Assembly: GCA_902570125.1 (NCBI GenBank)
Contig: CACFXK010000005.1
Location: 1 to 64,000, forward strand
Direction: 5' to 3'
Source of the DNA: an uncultured Pelagibacteraceae bacterium
Lineage (GTDB): Bacteria > Pseudomonadota > Alphaproteobacteria > Pelagibacterales > Pelagibacteraceae
Length of the DNA: 64,000 bases
Positions 7,503 to 16,225 of this stretch are shown here, in pieces. A model generated the notes under the pieces. That model saw nothing but the letters and a program-made list of their open reading frames with translations. It was not told where the DNA came from and searched no databases. Each line of letters starts with the position of its first letter. Within the stretch, counting starts at the first letter, position 1. A program made the position numbers and the translations under genes.

Positions 7503-9620
7503 TTATAAGCCTAAAGCTTCTCTCTGCTTTTTGGTCCAAGCAAGCGATATTCGGTCTATAATTATTGCCAATAATACAATTCCTATACCGGCTGCTAATC
7601 CTCTACCAGTATCTGATCTTGCCAATCCATTAAATACTTCTAAACCTAATCCTTTTCCTCCAATTAAAGGTGTAACAATCTGCATAGCAAAAGCCATAAT
7701 AACTGTTTGATTAAATCCAATAACTAAACTTGGAATAGCTAATGGAAATTTAATTTTATTTAGAGTTTGTAATAAAGTACCACCAAATGAACGTGAAACC
7801 TCAGAGTAAGTTCCAGATACTTGAGTTAAACCTAAAGATGTTAATCGAATGATGGGTGGTATGGAGTATATTACTGTTGCCAGTACAGCAGATACTATTC
7901 CTCCCCCAAAGAACATCAAAACAGGAATTAAATAACAGAAGTAGGGCAATGTCTGCATTGCATCTAAAACTACATTTTGAACATTTCTAAATCTTTCATT
8001 GTAAGACGCAATTATTCCAAGCGGAACTCCAATTATAAAACATAAAGCTACGGAGACCAAAACAGATGATAATGTAATCATTGATTGAGGCCATATCCCA
8101 CAAGCTCCAATAAAAAGTAATAATATTGCTGTAATAATTGCAAATCTGATGCCAACAGTAAAATATCCAATTGCTGCAAATACCCCTAGTGTATACCACC
8201 ACGGCACATGAGTTAGGAACATATCAAGTGGTCTTAAAAGTTTAAGATATACAAATCCTCTAAGAGCTTTTGTAAATGCAATAAAACTAGGATTAACAGT
8301 TAAAGACTCTACACTATTAGAAATTGGTTGTCTTATTGATAATCTCCACTCTTCTGGAAATGATCCTATACTTATCATATAAGAATCAACGAATGATATA
8401 GTCAGAACAAGTAAAAAAGATGGGATGATATAATATCTTCTAGAAATTATTTCACCAATATCTCTTGCTGTTTGTCTATTTGCTAACGAAATACAAAATT
8501 CAAATACATATGCAATAAATTTTGTCAAATTTGTACAAACAAAATTAATTAAACCACCTAAAAATTCTAAAGGCTTTTCTATAATTCTTGCGATAGTAAA
8601 TTTTTCCCAAGATTGAGGAAGTAAATAAAATTTTTGAACGTTAGATGGAAGTATTTGTTTTGATTTACTAAATGACATACTAAATCTATCAAACATTATT
8701 GCCATGAAGAGAATACAGAGTCCTCCTTCCATTGCCCATCCAACATCAAGTCTTCTAATTGCTTGCCAGACTTGACCACCAATTCCTTCAGCTCCAATAA
8801 AACATGCCAAAACCACAAGCGCTAAAGCCATCATTATCACCTGATTAATTCCCATCATTATACTTGGAAGTGAAAGTGGAATTTTAATTTTAAATAGAAG
8901 TTGTAACTTACTTGATCCAAAAGAGGTTGCAGACTCTATTGTTTCTGCTGAAACTTGTCTTATACCAGTATTTGTTAATCTTATTATCGGAGGCATCGAG
9001 TAAATCATTGTGGCTAATATTGCTGGAGCCCCTCCAATTCCAAAAAAGAAAAGAGCTGGAAAAAGATAAACAAACGCAGGCATTACTTGCATTGTATCTA
9101 AAATAGGCTTCATAAAATTTTCAAATCTATCACTTTGTGAGCAAAGCACACCTAGGGTAACTCCAACTACTACACATAGTAAAACAGATAAACCCATCAA
9201 CGCCACTGTTTGAAGAGATGGTTCCCACATTCCTGTTGCACCCCAAAAATAAATGACGAACAAAGAGTACAATCCTAATCTTAAACCACCTGCAATCAGA
9301 CAAGGTAAAAATATTAATGCTGCAATTAATAGCCAAGGCGAGTCGATAAGAAAATCTTCAACAAAGTAATATACATTTTTAATATAACTGGCTATTATTT
9401 TGGTAATCCATCTATAATTTTTCTTTAAATAATCTTCACCTTCGTTTACCCATGCTGTAAATGTAAATTGGTCAGTGACAACCTTCGGCATTTTTGAGGG
9501 ACCATCGCTTTGAAAAGATAACCACAGTGCAACTAAAAATGTTATTAAGATTACAGAATATGTAATAATATTTTTTGAGAAATTTTGCTTTCCTTGAATA
9601 CTTGCTACTTCAGATGACAT
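7503..9620 (-). CDS. proW: Glycine betaine/proline ABC transporter permease, double-length ProW
   Basis: Inner-membrane permease of 705 aa, about twice the normal ProW. Two BPD-type permease domains are visible: the first at roughly 90-330, with EAA-loop sequence SAETIESATSFGSSKLQLLFKI, and the second at roughly 440-700, with TQVSGTYSEVSRSFGGTLLQTLNKI. Both are followed by the same P-x-x-x-P-S and GxGLG/GIGG pattern. Each half also carries the IYSMPPIIRLT / IYSIPPIIRLT segment, so the gene looks like an internal duplication-fusion giving a covalent permease dimer. It diverges from proV across 79 bases, with a good promoter in the gap, and is followed by proX. No frameshift seen. Confidence 0.93.
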   Translation of the reverse strand: MSSEVASIQGKQNFSKNIITYSVILITFLVALWLSFQSDGPSKMPKVVTDQFTFTAWVNEGEDYLKKNYRWITKIIASYIKNVYYFVEDFLIDSPWLLIAALIFLPCLIAGGLRLGLYSLFVIYFWGATGMWEPSLQTVALMGLSVLLCVVVGVTLGVLCSQSDRFENFMKPILDTMQVMPAFVYLFPALFFFGIGGAPAILATMIYSMPPIIRLTNTGIRQVSAETIESATSFGSSKLQLLFKIKIPLSLPSIMMGINQVIMMALALVVLACFIGAEGIGGQVWQAIRRLDVGWAMEGGLCILFMAIMFDRFSMSFSKSKQILPSNVQKFYLLPQSWEKFTIARIIEKPLEFLGGLINFVCTNLTKFIAYVFEFCISLANRQTARDIGEIISRRYYIIPSFLLVLTISFVDSYMISIGSFPEEWRLSIRQPISNSVESLTVNPSFIAFTKALRGFVYLKLLRPLDMFLTHVPWWYTLGVFAAIGYFTVGIRFAIITAILLLFIGACGIWPQSMITLSSVLVSVALCFIIGVPLGIIASYNERFRNVQNVVLDAMQTLPYFCYLIPVLMFFGGGIVSAVLATVIYSIPPIIRLTSLGLTQVSGTYSEVSRSFGGTLLQTLNKIKFPLAIPSLVIGFNQTVIMAFAMQIVTPLIGGKGLGLEVFNGLARSDTGRGLAAGIGIVLLAIIIDRISLAWTKKQREALGL

Positions 9621-9644
9621 ATTATCTAAAATTTAAAATAAATA

Positions 9645-9673
9645 ATTTTACTTTTAAAGAAAAATATTGTCTA
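9645..9673 (-). promoter_or_regulatory. Promoter for proW
   Basis: Reading the minus strand: TAGACA (5/6 match to -35), a 17-base spacer, TAAAAT (5/6 match to -10). The predicted transcript start is about 18 bases before the proW ATG, leaving a short leader without an obvious Shine-Dalgarno. Confidence 0.55.
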
Positions 9674-9680
9674 TTTTTAT

Positions 9681-9694
9681 GTTATTAAAATAAC
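9681..9694. promoter_or_regulatory. Short inverted repeat in the proW/proV divergent region
   Basis: GTTATT-AA-AATAAC, a perfect 6-bp palindrome with a 2-base centre, lies 5 bases before the proV ATG and just upstream of the proW -35 box. Its position between divergent transport genes would suit a shared operator, but the sequence is simple and AT-rich, so this is only a pointer. Confidence 0.25.
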
Positions 9695-9699
9695 AAATT

Positions 9700-10746
9700 A
9701 TGAATAATCAACCAAAAATAACATGTTCAAATGTTTGGAAATTATTTGGTTCTGATGAACAAAGAATAATAAAAGACTTAGATAAAAGCTTATCAATAAA
9801 AGAAGTTCAGGAAAAGACAGGACATGTAGTTGCAGTAAAAGATGTAAGCTTTTCAATTGAGAAAGGCGAGACCTTTGTAGTAATGGGTCTATCTGGTAGT
9901 GGAAAATCTACTTTAGTTAGATGTATTTCTAGATTAATTGAACCAACTTCTGGAACAGTTAAAATGGATGATGTTGATGTAACGAAAATGAGTGGAAGAG
10001 ATTTGTTAGATTTAAGAAGAAATAAGATGAGTATGGTTTTCCAACATTTTGGTTTGTTTCCGCATAGAACTGTTATTGAAAATATTGGTTATGGTTTAGA
10101 GATTAGAGGAAATAAAAAAAATGATAGAGTAGAAAAATCAATGGAAGTTTTAAAAATGGTTGGTTTAGAAGGTTGGCACAACAATTACCCAAGAGAGTTA
10201 TCTGGAGGTATGCAACAAAGAGTGGGTCTAGCTCGTGCACTTGCAGTTGATCCAGAAATTTTAATTTTTGATGAACCTTTTTCAGCATTAGATCCATTAA
10301 TTAGAAGAGAAATGCAGGACGAATTATTAAAAATTCAAGAAAAATTACAAAAGACAATGGTATTTATTACTCATGATTTTTTAGAGGCAATAAAAATGGG
10401 AGATCATATCGCCATTATGAAAGATGGAGAAGTTTCTCAAGTCGGAACACCAGAGGAAATTGTTGCAAATCCCAAAGACCAATATGTAAAAGATTTTTGT
10501 GAAGATGTTCCAAAATATAAAGTATTAAGTGCAAGTAAAGTAATGAGGGAGGAATGTTGCGATGACACAAAAAAATTATTTGAAAATGGATCTAATAATA
10601 TTCCACACGACTCAAAAATTGAGACATTGATTGATAAATTAGTAGATACAGATCAAAAATTTCCAGTTGTAGATACAAAAACTGGAAAATTGATTGGTGA
10701 AATAGACAGGGCGATAGTAATGAAATCTATGAAGTCTGCTAGTTAA
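9700..10746 (+). CDS. proV: Glycine betaine/proline ABC transporter ATP-binding protein
   Basis: ProV/OpuAA-type ATPase (348 aa). Seen: NVWKLFG, KTGHVVAVKDVSF, Walker A GLSGSGKST, signature LSGGMQQRVGLARAL, Walker B EILIFDEPFSALDP, FITHDFLEA switch, and a CBS-like C-terminal tail of about 90 residues ending in KFPVVDTKTGKLIGEIDRA. The last part resembles a real CBS strand pattern, as in the ionic-strength-sensing OpuA homologues, but sensing is not shown. It diverges from proW-proX, so the transporter is encoded by two transcription units. The stop overlaps the convergent DMT gene by 8 bases. Confidence 0.93.
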   Translation: MNNQPKITCSNVWKLFGSDEQRIIKDLDKSLSIKEVQEKTGHVVAVKDVSFSIEKGETFVVMGLSGSGKSTLVRCISRLIEPTSGTVKMDDVDVTKMSGRDLLDLRRNKMSMVFQHFGLFPHRTVIENIGYGLEIRGNKKNDRVEKSMEVLKMVGLEGWHNNYPRELSGGMQQRVGLARALAVDPEILIFDEPFSALDPLIRREMQDELLKIQEKLQKTMVFITHDFLEAIKMGDHIAIMKDGEVSQVGTPEEIVANPKDQYVKDFCEDVPKYKVLSASKVMREECCDDTKKLFENGSNNIPHDSKIETLIDKLVDTDQKFPVVDTKTGKLIGEIDRAIVMKSMKSAS

Positions 10747-11671
10747 TCTCTCTACTAACTTTTGTACTTTTTGTTTTTATTTTATCTCTCCAAATTATAA
10801 TCATTCCAGCAAATACTATTACAAATACACCTGGGAATAATTGTTCCCAAGGCGCTTCGTTAAAAAATAACCACCCTAAAATAAAAGAGGATGGAATACC
10901 AAAGTATTCAAAAGATGCCATCTTGCTTGCAGAAATTAATCTATAAGCATAAATAAAAAGTATTGCAGCGGTTCCTCCAAGTATTCCAGTCAATGTCATT
11001 AAAAAAAAATCCTGGTTACCTTTTATTTCTGTATGCCCAGTAGTAATAAAAAATAATATTACTCCACCAATTACATTAAAGATTAAAGTATAAAGTTGTA
11101 TTTTTGCCGTTGAGTGTCCATCAGGTATAAATTTTAAAATTATTACTGTAAAAGCCCAAGCAATCGCAGTTAATATTGGAAAAATTGAATAAAAACTAAA
11201 TATATCGCTACCTGGTTGAACAATTAAAACAACTCCAAAAAATCCAATAAAAATTGCTGACCATCTATAAATACCTACTTTATCATTTAAAAAAATTATA
11301 GATAAAATTACTATGAAAAACGGTGATGAAAAAGTAAGAACCATTGCAGTTGCAAATTCAAGGTTAATTACTGAAATAAATATAAAGATATTCATCGACA
11401 AGAATGCCAGACCTCTTAAAAAGCTTAAAAATATAAATTTTTTGTTTAAATTTTTGAAAATTGAAAAATATTCTTTTGTAAATAGAATTAAAACAAAAAG
11501 CGGAATAATACCTGCAATATTTCTAAAAACAGCAAGCTGAATTACCGAATACTCATTTCCCAAAAACTTAATTACAACCATATACATATCTACGCATAGA
11601 ATTGCTAAGAGCATTGTAACTATTGCTAAATAAGTATTTTTTAAATCTGTTTTTTCGGACGAAATATTCAT
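10739..11671 (-). CDS. DMT-superfamily (EamA) transporter
   Basis: Integral membrane protein (310 aa) with about ten hydrophobic segments arranged as two EamA repeats. Seen: first repeat with VFRNIAGIIPLFVL and FATAMVLTFSSPFFIVILSIIFLNDKVG, second repeat ending FFNEAPWEQLFPGVFVIVFAGMIIIW. The conserved Pro/Ser-rich boundary before each Leu/Asn-Glu end matches drug/metabolite transporters. Substrates in this family range from amino acids to methylated compounds and cannot be read here. It converges on proV (8-base overlap) and diverges from the iron alcohol dehydrogenase gene across 36 bases. It is one of three DMT proteins in the window. Confidence 0.88.
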   Translation of the reverse strand: MNISSEKTDLKNTYLAIVTMLLAILCVDMYMVVIKFLGNEYSVIQLAVFRNIAGIIPLFVLILFTKEYFSIFKNLNKKFIFLSFLRGLAFLSMNIFIFISVINLEFATAMVLTFSSPFFIVILSIIFLNDKVGIYRWSAIFIGFFGVVLIVQPGSDIFSFYSIFPILTAIAWAFTVIILKFIPDGHSTAKIQLYTLIFNVIGGVILFFITTGHTEIKGNQDFFLMTLTGILGGTAAILFIYAYRLISASKMASFEYFGIPSSFILGWLFFNEAPWEQLFPGVFVIVFAGMIIIWRDKIKTKSTKVSREIN

Positions 11672-11707
11672 TTATAATTTTTTAAAATTGTATACTTTAT
11701 CTACGAT

Positions 11708-12898
11708 ATGCAAAGTTTTAAACTTAATGAAACAGATATTCTATCCAATCAAGACTGGACATTTCCTACTAACATTGCTTATGGTCCTGGTAGATTAAAA
11801 GAAATAGGAAGAATCTGTAATAATTTAAATATTAAAAATCCGTTAATAGTAACAGATAAAGGAAGTCCAAAATTACCTTTTATCATTAATTTACAAAACT
11901 ATTTAGCCAGCTCAAATATTAAATCAGATTTATTTTTTGATATATCTCCAAATCCTCGAGAGGATGAAGTTTCAAATGGTGTCAGTAAATTTAAAGATGG
12001 TAACCATGACGCTATAATTGCAATCGGTGGAGGTAGTGCAATGGATGGTGGTAAATTAATATGTCTTACAGCAAACAATGACGTACCACTTAGAGATTTT
12101 GAGTTTGAATTAACCCCTCCTATAATTAGTAAAGATAATCCTTTTCCAAAAATCATAACCATTCCTACTACCGCAGGCACTGGTGCTGAAACAGAAATTT
12201 CAGCTATGGTTACTTATTTAAAAGAAGGCATGAAATTTTGTATGTGGCATCCAGATGTTAGACCTTCCTTAGCATTGTTAGATCCAGAACTAACTATTGG
12301 ATTGCCAGCAAATTTAACGGCATGGACTGGTGCAGATGCTTTAATCCATGGCATAGAAGGTTATTGTGTTCCTGGTTTTAATCCAATGTGTGATGGTGCT
12401 GCTTTAGAAGGTTTATCTTTAATATCAAAATCTTTAGTCACAGCTGTAGAAGATCCAAGCAATATAGTTGCAAGAGGTGGAATGCATGTCGGATCTTGTT
12501 TAGCAGGAATTTCTTTTTTAAAAGGTTTAGGATTAGTACATGCTATAGCTCATATGGTTGGAGCCGAATATAATACTCATCACGGTCTAACCAATGCAAT
12601 AATATTGCCTGTAGTTTTAAAATATAATCTTCCAGGCATGGAAGAAAAAGTTAAAAGAATGTCAGAGGCTATGCAATTTAAAGATCATTCTGTAGATGCG
12701 TTTATATCAAACATTGAAAACATTCTTGATAGAATTAAAATTCCAAAAAGTTTGAGCGAAATTGGAGTCCCCGAGGATTGTGTTGATAGAATTGCTGAAA
12801 AATCAATGAAAGATCAAGCCTATGGACAAAATCCTAGAAAAGCAACTTTAGAAGAAATAAAGGAAATTACTCTAGCATCCATTAAAAAAGCTAGGTAA
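11708..12898 (+). CDS. Iron-containing alcohol dehydrogenase
   Basis: Group III (Fe-ADH) dehydrogenase of 396 aa. Seen: NIAYGPGRLKEIG near the N-terminus, NAD-binding IIAIGGGSAMDGGK, PTTAGTGAETEISAM, and the metal-binding His/Asp set around DALIHGIEGY, LVHAIAHMVGAEYNTHHGLTNAI. All expected metal ligands (Asp, three His) appear present. These enzymes interconvert alcohols and aldehydes with NAD(P); some act on hydroxybutyrate or lactaldehyde. It leads a plus-strand run with amidase, DMT transporter and methyltransferase-fold genes (12 bases to the amidase), suggesting a small catabolic operon of unknown substrate. Confidence 0.92.
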   Translation: MQSFKLNETDILSNQDWTFPTNIAYGPGRLKEIGRICNNLNIKNPLIVTDKGSPKLPFIINLQNYLASSNIKSDLFFDISPNPREDEVSNGVSKFKDGNHDAIIAIGGGSAMDGGKLICLTANNDVPLRDFEFELTPPIISKDNPFPKIITIPTTAGTGAETEISAMVTYLKEGMKFCMWHPDVRPSLALLDPELTIGLPANLTAWTGADALIHGIEGYCVPGFNPMCDGAALEGLSLISKSLVTAVEDPSNIVARGGMHVGSCLAGISFLKGLGLVHAIAHMVGAEYNTHHGLTNAIILPVVLKYNLPGMEEKVKRMSEAMQFKDHSVDAFISNIENILDRIKIPKSLSEIGVPEDCVDRIAEKSMKDQAYGQNPRKATLEEIKEITLASIKKAR

Positions 12899-12910
12899 TA
12901 GTAAATTCTC

Positions 12911-14341
12911 ATGCTTGAAAATAAATCGGTTAAAGAAATTATTTCTTTAATCAAAACAAAAGAAGCCTCCATAAAAGAAGTTGTCATTTTTTATTTAGAA
13001 AGAATAAAAAAATATAACCCATCTTTAAATGCTATAGTCTCAATTAAAGAAGAAGAGCAAATTATAAATGAAGCTAAACACAAAGATGAAAAATTTGATG
13101 AAAGTAAACCGTTGTTTGGTCTACCTTTGGCATCAAAAGATTTATTAGATGTAGTTGGTTTTCCAACTACATGTGGCTTTCCTGGATATAAAGATTACTT
13201 CCCAAAAAAAAATTCTATAATTGTTGATCGTCAAATAGATGCTGGTGGAATAATGATAGGAAAAACAAATACTGCAGAACTAGGTGTAGGTGCACATACA
13301 GCAAACAGACTATTTGGAATAACACCTAATGTATATGGTAATACTCAATCATCAGGAGGATCAAGTGGTGGAGCCGGTGTGGCTGTTGCGGCTGAGTTAC
13401 TACCCTTTGCAGATGGAACAGATATGATGGGTTCTTGCAGAACTCCTGCAGCATATGCTAATGTCTATGGTTTTAGACCAACACCAGGACTTCTGCCTGA
13501 CTATCGGACAAATGATAAGAAAAAGAATCTCCCAATTATCTCAACGCCCGGATGTCTTGCAAGAACACCAGATGATATGGCAATTCTTTTAGATGTAATA
13601 GCTGGAGAACATAAAGAAGATCCAATTTCTTTTAGTTTAAAAAACTCATTTAAAGATACCAATATAAGTGATCAAGAATTTTCTAAAATCAAGATAGGGT
13701 GGTTATCTGACATGAATGGTAATTATCAATATGATCCTGATTTAGTTGAAATGTGTAATAAACAATTAAACAGTCTTGAAAAAAATAAAGTTGTAATTGA
13801 ACACTTAAAACCAAATGTAGATGCTCATAAGTTATGGAATTGCTGGGGAACATTAAGAGCTAAAAGTATTTATGAGGATATTAATGAGGAAATTATTGCA
13901 ATGAATATTAAAGATGTTAATCAAATGACCCCACAGGCTTTATGGGAATACAATAAGGGCATTAAGCTAACAGAAGACGATGTAAAATTAGCTCTAGATT
14001 CAAGAATTGAACTATCAAATGATGTAAATAGTTTATTCGGTAGCTTTGATTTTTTAGCTCTACCATCTCAACAATCATTCCCTTTTGATAAAAATTTAAG
14101 AAATCCTGAAAAAATTAATGATCAAATAATGGATACTTACCATAGATGGATCGAAATCCATATATTTGCTAGTCTTTTTTACTTACCATCGATTTCATTA
14201 CCTATTGGGTTTAACAAAGATGGATTTCCAATTGGCATACAAATTATTGCAAAAACAAAAGAAGATTTAAAAGTGATGTCTTTTGCAAAAAAATATGAGG
14301 AAATTTTTAATTTTTCAAATCATAAACCAAATCTAAATTAA
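12911..14341 (+). CDS. Amidase (amidase signature family)
   Basis: Amidase-signature enzyme (476 aa). The Ser-cisSer-Lys triad can be placed at Lys76 (LASKDLLD), Ser151 (GGSSGG) and Ser175 (DMMGSCRTPA). The last motif usually reads GTDxGGSxRxPA, and a Met replaces the first Gly here. No signal peptide; cytosolic hydrolysis of a carboxamide to acid and ammonia is expected. It is not GatA-like by context (no GatB/C nearby). The stop overlaps the next start (TAATG), coupling it to a DMT transporter. Confidence 0.9.
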   Translation: MLENKSVKEIISLIKTKEASIKEVVIFYLERIKKYNPSLNAIVSIKEEEQIINEAKHKDEKFDESKPLFGLPLASKDLLDVVGFPTTCGFPGYKDYFPKKNSIIVDRQIDAGGIMIGKTNTAELGVGAHTANRLFGITPNVYGNTQSSGGSSGGAGVAVAAELLPFADGTDMMGSCRTPAAYANVYGFRPTPGLLPDYRTNDKKKNLPIISTPGCLARTPDDMAILLDVIAGEHKEDPISFSLKNSFKDTNISDQEFSKIKIGWLSDMNGNYQYDPDLVEMCNKQLNSLEKNKVVIEHLKPNVDAHKLWNCWGTLRAKSIYEDINEEIIAMNIKDVNQMTPQALWEYNKGIKLTEDDVKLALDSRIELSNDVNSLFGSFDFLALPSQQSFPFDKNLRNPEKINDQIMDTYHRWIEIHIFASLFYLPSISLPIGFNKDGFPIGIQIIAKTKEDLKVMSFAKKYEEIFNFSNHKPNLN

Positions 14342-15234
14342 TGGTCAGACATAAACATCACTTTAAAATAGCTTTTGCATTAGCCATAGCTGCCGGATCA
14401 TGGGGAGTTTATTGGCTTCCTCAAAGAATTTTAGAGGATGGTGGTCTTACTGGAGGTTGGGGAACTATTTCTCAAATGATGATTGGTATTATATTGCTTA
14501 CGCCTTTATCTTTGTGGAGAAAATTTAAAGGTCGAACATCAGGATTAGAAATTCCATTTGTTGGTTTTTTAACTGGTAGTGGATTTATTTGTTACGCTTT
14601 AAGTTTTTTATTAACAGACGTCGTTCGTGCATTGATCATGTTTTACATGATACCTATTTGGACAACTATTTTTGAAATATATTTCTTAAAGAAAAGACCT
14701 GGTTTAGAGAGGGTTTTAACTCTAAGTTTAGCGCTTGGAGGTTTGTGGGTTGTTTTCAGTCAATCTAATATTATACCATTACCACAAAATGCAGGTGATT
14801 GGTTGGCACTTGTGGGAGGTGTGCTTTTTGGAGCTGGCTTAGTCCGTTTGGAAATTACAAAAACAGATGGTGTTTTTCCTGTAATATTCTCATTTTTCGT
14901 TTATGGAACAATATTTAATATTTTTGCTGGCTTTATTTTAAAAGATTATCTGGGGCCCATGCCACCCATTGAAGCTTTTACATCAATGTTTACTTTTTTA
15001 GTTCTTATTTCAGTATTTTATTTTATTCCAACAGGGGTAGTTATCATGTGGTCACCTTCAGTTTTAGGAGCAGGTCTTTGTGCAATATTATATTTAAGTG
15101 AAATAGTTGTTGGAGTTATTTCTGCTGGTATTTTAACAGACGAAACATTTGGTTGGCGAGAAGTTGTAGGAAGTACAATGATTGTTTTAGGAGGAGTATT
15201 AGCCGTAGTGCTTGCACCAAAAGACGAAAAATAA
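14341..15234 (+). CDS. DMT-superfamily (EamA) transporter
   Basis: Ten-segment EamA-type membrane protein (297 aa). Seen: N-terminal AAGSWGVYWLPQRIL, LTDVVRALIMFYMIPIWTTIFEIYFLKKRPG closing the first repeat, and a final segment TMIVLGGVLAVVLAP. The start codon overlaps the amidase stop and the methyltransferase gene follows with no gap, so it is mid-operon. It could import the amidase substrate or export a product; direction and substrate are unknown. Confidence 0.88.
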   Translation: MVRHKHHFKIAFALAIAAGSWGVYWLPQRILEDGGLTGGWGTISQMMIGIILLTPLSLWRKFKGRTSGLEIPFVGFLTGSGFICYALSFLLTDVVRALIMFYMIPIWTTIFEIYFLKKRPGLERVLTLSLALGGLWVVFSQSNIIPLPQNAGDWLALVGGVLFGAGLVRLEITKTDGVFPVIFSFFVYGTIFNIFAGFILKDYLGPMPPIEAFTSMFTFLVLISVFYFIPTGVVIMWSPSVLGAGLCAILYLSEIVVGVISAGILTDETFGWREVVGSTMIVLGGVLAVVLAPKDEK

Positions 15235-16224
15235 ATGCTTTTTAAAGAAAAGTTAAAATCAAATTCAAAAATATTCTTAGACGGTGGAAACGGTTCAGAA
15301 ATTGCAAAATTGGGAGGTGAAATGTCTCCAGCTTTTTCTGCCTTAGCCTCAATAACATCTCCAGAAATAGTAATTAAGGTTCATGAAAAGTTTATTGATG
15401 TTGGTTGTGATCTAATTACTGCAAATACTTTTAGTTCAACCAGACATAATCTTGAAAGTATAAATCGTGGAGCAGAAGTTAAAGAATTTATTATTCAATC
15501 AATAAAATTATCCAGACAAGCAATTAAAAATAAAGATAAAGAAAGTAAAATTGGAATTGCTGGAAGTTTATCAAATTTTTTTTCATTAAAGGAAAATGAA
15601 TTTGTGCCAAATCCTAAGTACATACCTTCTTTTAAGCAGGAGGAGCAAAATTATAAAGAAGCTGCAAAAATTCTGAAAGAGGAAGGGGTAGATATTTTAA
15701 TTTTAGAAATGTTACTTGATATTGATCATTCAAGAATTTTATTGAATGCTGCTTTAGAAACTGATTTGCCCGTTTGGGTTGGATTAAGTTCTTGTATAAG
15801 CAAATTTGATAATAGTGTTATTGGCAGAAATTTTAGCGCAGAAAAAGAAACTTCGTTAATTTACGATGAAACCAAATATAAAGAGCAACCAAAATTTATT
15901 CCTGATGATAAAATTGTTCTGCTAAATGACATTGTAAAATCCCTTACAAATATGGGAGGAGATGTTTATGGTATCATGCATACCTGGTTCGTAGATGCTT
16001 TTGAAGGATTGAGTGTAATTAAAAATAATTGGAATGGTCCGATGATGTTTTATCCTGAGATACATAAGTTTGATACAAAGTCCCATAAAGCTATTGTGAC
16101 TTCTACAGAGGAAGAATTCGCTAATGAATGTGAAAAGTTAATTGATAACCAAATTCAAATTATTGGCGGATGCTGTGGTGTTACAGACAAACATCTAAAA
16201 AAATTAATTGAGAGATATTCTTAA
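15235..16224 (+). CDS. Homocysteine S-methyltransferase family protein
   Basis: Homocysteine-methyltransferase fold (329 aa). Seen: LDGGNGSEIAKLGG at the N-terminus, DLITANTFSSTRHNL, and the zinc ligands: one Cys in WVGLSSC and the pair in IIGGCCGVTDKH near the C-terminus, as in BHMT/MmuM. In the family it moves a methyl group from a donor (betaine, S-methylmethionine) to homocysteine. It immediately follows the DMT transporter stop. A second family member (17855-18769) lies 1.6 kb away on the other strand. The donor is not readable from sequence; I see no fused cobalamin or folate domain, so it is not MetH-like. Confidence 0.88.
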   Translation: MLFKEKLKSNSKIFLDGGNGSEIAKLGGEMSPAFSALASITSPEIVIKVHEKFIDVGCDLITANTFSSTRHNLESINRGAEVKEFIIQSIKLSRQAIKNKDKESKIGIAGSLSNFFSLKENEFVPNPKYIPSFKQEEQNYKEAAKILKEEGVDILILEMLLDIDHSRILLNAALETDLPVWVGLSSCISKFDNSVIGRNFSAEKETSLIYDETKYKEQPKFIPDDKIVLLNDIVKSLTNMGGDVYGIMHTWFVDAFEGLSVIKNNWNGPMMFYPEIHKFDTKSHKAIVTSTEEEFANECEKLIDNQIQIIGGCCGVTDKHLKKLIERYS

Positions 16225-16225
16225 T

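Noticed and set aside
7503-9620. Frameshifted or chimeric permease because of its double length
   Set aside because: The single frame is open, both halves carry intact EAA loops and TM patterns, and no repeat of nucleotides at the junction suggests an assembly error.
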